A DNA stretch of 64,000 nucleotides from Hemerocallis citrina. Taxonomy: Eukaryota > Streptophyta > Magnoliopsida > Asparagales > Asphodelaceae. This document shows positions 60,830-64,000 of this stretch, piece after piece. The first letter of the stretch is position 1. Each line of letters starts with the position of its first letter. Under the pieces are notes generated by a model that had not been told where the DNA came from, made no database searches, and saw only the letters and a program-made list of their open reading frames with translations. Location of the stretch: positions 930,001 to 994,000 of the forward strand of contig JACEHZ010000211.1 in assembly GCA_017893485.1 (NCBI GenBank), written 5' to 3'. The position numbers and the translations under genes are program-made.

Positions 60830-62430
60830 ATTGGATTTTAACAAAAATATACTTTTAGTAAGGTAAGAATATCTACCATAACCCTCTAGTGGAACACTAT
60901 TTCAAATTCTGTAAGGAATCCAAAATTCGGTCCATCGAACATACGCAAATAGTTTACCCAAACTGCAGATTTTCAACAAAAAGCTGAAACTTTGCAAGCT
61001 GGTAACTTTTGCTCTACTCGTCGGAATCTAACGAAATTAGGCAATTTAAAAAGGTGGGAACATCTACTACAACTCCCTAGTTGACCACTTTCTCAGATTC
61101 CATAAGGAATTCCAAATTCCTGACCTCGAACATATGCAAACAATTACCAAACTACAGATTTTCAATAAAAAGATGAAACTTCTGTAGCTTGTAACTTTTG
61201 TTCTACTTATCGGAATCTAACAAAACTGGACAATTTGAAAAGGTGGGAACATCTACTAAAACTCTATAGTTGACCACTTTCTCAGATTCCATAAGGAATT
61301 CCAAATTCCTGACCTCGAATATACGCAAACAATTACCAAACTATATATTTTCAATAAAAAGATGAAACTTCTGTAGCTTGTAACTTTTGCTCTATTCGTC
61401 GGAATCTAATGAAATTGGACAATTTGAAAATGTGGGAACATCTACTAAAACTTCTCAGTTGACAACTTTCTCAGATTCTAGAAGGAATTCCAAATTTCTG
61501 ACCTCGAACATACGCAAACAATTACCAAACTACATATTTTCAATAAAAAGATAAAACTTCTGTAGCTTGTAACTTTTTCTCTACTCGTCGGAATCTAACG
61601 AAACTGGACATTTTGAAAAGGTGAGAATGTCTACTAAAACTTCACAGTTGACCACTTTCTCAGATTTCAGAAGGAATTCCAAATTCCTACCCGTCGAACA
61701 CACGCAAACGGTAAGAAAACATCAGTTTTAACAAAGGAAAGCTGAAACTTTGAAAGCCTATAACTTTTGTTCCACTTATCGGAATTTAACCCAATAGGGC
61801 AATTCAGAAAGGTGAGAATGTCTACTACAACTCTCTACTTTGTCGGCTCCACAGATTCAACAAGTAAGACACTCAAAAGCTATAAGGAATCAAGACAGAT
61901 ACAATTCCAACCCACCAAATACACAGCCAAGCTGAAAACTTTCAAAGCCCATAACTTTTACTCTGCTTGTTGGAATTTAACCCAAGAGGTTAATTCGAAA
62001 AGAGGAGAATGTCTAATACAACTTCCTAGTTGGTCTCCACTTCAAATTCAACCATTAAGTCACTCAAAAACATCAAAGAGTCAAAACAGCAAGCACACTG
62101 AGCTCAAAGCTGGCTGCTGCATCTTTCAAATACCATAACTCCTATTCTGCTTATCGGAATCTAGCCCGAGAGACCAATTCGGAAAGGGAAGAATGTCTAC
62201 TACAACTTCCTAGTTGGTCTCCACTTCCTATTCAACAGGTAAGACACTCTAAAACCTTAAAGAAGTAAAACAACAAGAATCCAGTCAAGACAGCCAGTTG
62301 CTGTACTTTGCAAACGGCATAACTCCTACTCCGCTTATCGGATTTAACCCGAGAGGTCAATTCAGAAAGGGGAAAGTCTCTACTAAAACTCCCTAGTTGG
62401 TTCGAACCTCAGATTCAATAGCTAAGATAC
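60830..62430. repeat. ~189-bp tandem array, about 8.5 units
   Basis: The anchor CGGAATcTAAC recurs at about 60832, 61022, 61211, 61400, 61589, 61780, 61971, 62155 and 62339, giving spacings of 184-191 bases. Each unit also has TAACTTTTgCTCTACT and GAGAATGTCTACTA-like segments. Units in the middle are the most alike. Confidence 0.92.
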
Positions 62431-62440
62431 TCGGATTCAA

Positions 62441-64000
62441 AAAAGCGATTCAAAAGGCGATTCAAATTCCAAATATCCCTAATTCCTCGGCATCTTCTCT
62501 CCCCACATCCCGTCGATCCACCCTCTTTCTCGCCTTCTCCCTTCAATCAAGTTTGTAGAGCTCCCAAATCCCTTCCGACCCATCTCATCCTTTTCGATTT
62601 TGAATCGAAGCCCTTCATCCTCTCTCTCCACTGGAGACCTAGTCTTCTACGCCTCCCTACCTTTCGGCTGAGCTCCTTGGGCCTCTCATTGCGTTGCGTG
62701 GCGCCCCTCCCCTTGCGCTCTTCTGTCGGCCATCGCTGTGGTCGCCAGCCCCGAGTTTGTGGAGATTGTGTTTGTTGTTTCAGATTCGGAGACTTCCCCC
62801 GCCGTCTCTGATCGGCTAGGTTTGATCAGTCTCCATCTTCGCTCAGCAACATCTCGCCTTCCATCAGCTCTGAGCGGCAAGTCTCACAAACCAATCACTG
62901 TAAGTTTTTGGTGCATTTGTTATTCTCTATTTGTTTTTCGCTGTTGTTTTGTCTTGCTTCTTTTAGCATTTTTTTTCTATTGAGATCTCTTTTGATCTCG
63001 TGACCGTTCTCCCTCCTGCCCTCTCTTCTCATGTTCTTGTGGTTCTATCGCTCGCTCTGATATCTGACTCTGACTGTGCGAGTTAAGGTTTCGTACTCTT
63101 TATTGATCTTCTGTGTGTTGTAAGTTTGGTACTCTTGATCTATTTAACAAGATCATTCCTACAACGATCTACGTTCGAGATCAATTTCTTTAGATCCCCT
63201 TCAACGTTATTATGTCATTTTTTCTCGTTCAGGTTATCTTCAACACCTTCAACCTTCCTGTGTTTACCTTTTGCTTAGATTTCTTCGTTCATTTTAGCAT
63301 TCTCGCTCCTGTTTGTGGTATTGCCGTGGTTTTTTATCAATTTTGAGTGGCTCGGGTCGTTTCGACCCTGTGGTATATGTTCTTGGGTTGCCAATTTCAT
63401 TGTTGGCTTTCGACCTGGATCGGAAGCGATCCGCCATTCCCTTATTTCAAGCATCTTGCTTCCTTAACTGATCTCTATAGTATCAGTTTTCTCAGCCCGG
63501 ATCGGGTTTCCTCTTTCTTTCTTTCTCCTTTTACCCTTGGCGTTCAGATCGCTTCAGCTCCAACTTACTGGCTTTCCCTTCTTTTCAATTGTCCAGTGCC
63601 GATTGGAGTATCGATTTGAGGCATTTTAGGCCGGTTTCTACCATGTCTCTATTTGCTCCGGTCGCTAGACCTAACTGTTTAGTGACGATTCAGGTTTTGA
63701 AGAGTGACTCGTCATCTCCTCTTATGGCTAACTCTTATCTTCCTCGGTGCTCTCCCTTCATCACTATTTCCCCTTCTACTTGTATGTCCGACCCGCTTCT
63801 GGTTTGTCATAGATGCCTCCTCCCTGGGCATTTCAAACGTGAGTATGTGAATAAATTGAAGTGCTTTTTCTGTAATAGATTTGGTCACTCGCGCAGTCGT
63901 TGCTTTGCCCTTCAAAACCTCCTTGGACTTCCCAGAGGCCACCCATTACCAGCCAAACTTCTCTCCTTTCTTAACTACCCTCTTTTAAAGCTTAAGCTAC
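62441..64000 (+). mobile_element. LINE-like ORF1-only retroposon, copy 2 (cut by window end)
   Basis: It shares GCGATTCAAAAGGCGATTC near its 5' end with copy 1, then a GC-rich 5' region, then the zinc-knuckle ORF. Whether this copy has RT lies beyond the window. Confidence 0.75.
63643..64000 (+). CDS. ORF1-like zinc-knuckle protein, copy 2, partial
   Basis: The ATG at 63643 in ACCATGTCT opens MSLFAPVARPNCLVTIQV, and the frame is open to the window end (119 codons). The tandem knuckles are CHRCLLPGHFKREY, whose last Cys is Tyr, and CFFCNRFGHSRSRC. LLGLPRGHPLPAKLL matches copy 1. This copy suggests the genuine N-terminus that is lost in copy 1. Confidence 0.72.
   Translation, partial: MSLFAPVARPNCLVTIQVLKSDSSSPLMANSYLPRCSPFITISPSTCMSDPLLVCHRCLLPGHFKREYVNKLKCFFCNRFGHSRSRCFALQNLLGLPRGHPLPAKLLSFLNYPLLKLKL

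Larger units (their letters stand above)
58782..62440 (-). mobile_element. Minus-strand LTR (gypsy-type), right end not found
   Basis: It starts TGTAACGTCCCGATTTTCGG, the complement of a gypsy LTR 3' end (CGGGACGTTACA). It entered the internal region of a TRIM. No primer site lies outside it on the minus strand, so it is a solo LTR or a 3' LTR. No ORF is credible. It contains a 78-bp minisatellite and a ~189-bp tandem array. A LINE-like retroposon follows at about 62441, so the LTR's far end may lie beyond the window. Confidence 0.65.

Overview
This window is plant nuclear DNA, almost certainly from a flowering plant with a large, repeat-rich genome. It is AT-rich. It carries Ty1/copia and Ty3/gypsy retrotransposons primed by initiator-Met tRNA, a plant L1-type LINE, Mutator-like (MULE) and hAT-like DNA transposons, and a plant mobile domain (PMD) gene. 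I found no intact host gene, no rRNA or tRNA gene and no CRISPR array. Nearly all coding sequence belongs to transposable elements, most of them broken.

Layout. 1-8376 is a SIRE-like copia element (+) with an extra ORF between pol and the 3' LTR. 8377-14187 is a decayed Ty3/gypsy element, split by a complete 4 kb solo LTR (9113-13088) and a 173-bp MITE. 14366-47047 is one nested block bounded by a perfect 9-bp duplication. Inside it lies a Harbinger-like element (15104-38480). That encloses a MULE (15674-38104) with a 5' transposase fragment and a decayed PMD gene on the opposite strand. The MULE is split by a gag-only LTR retrotransposon (16472-32479). Its 5' LTR is split by a minus-strand solo LTR (17625-23557), which is itself split by an ORF1-only LINE-like retroposon (20476-23513). 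That is six levels. The block also holds two hAT-like elements, an hAT MITE, a TRIM, a minus-strand copia element (38808-45350) and a 1.2 kb foldback MULE (45623-46834).

47770-55358 is a full-length but dead L1 LINE with a 16-bp target duplication. 55688-57674 is a young MULE with a transposase C-terminal fragment. Around it are exon-like stretches I could not identify. 58373-58781 is a truncated TRIM relative. 58782 to about 62440 is a minus-strand LTR with a ~189-bp tandem array. The window ends inside a second copy of the ORF1-only retroposon.

How the parts relate. The elements supply independent dating marks: target duplications were found for twelve insertions, and sister LTRs give the empty site for two of them. 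The best candidates for under-described biology are the gag-only element with 3.5 kb LTRs, the PMD-carrying MULE, the shared palindromic-word TIR architecture of three MULE families, the ORF1-only retroposon with a 3' stem-loop, and a recurring CAGTCGACTG palindrome in two unrelated retrotransposons. All coordinates and motifs come from reading the sequence. Family names rest on remembered motifs, and no database search was run.
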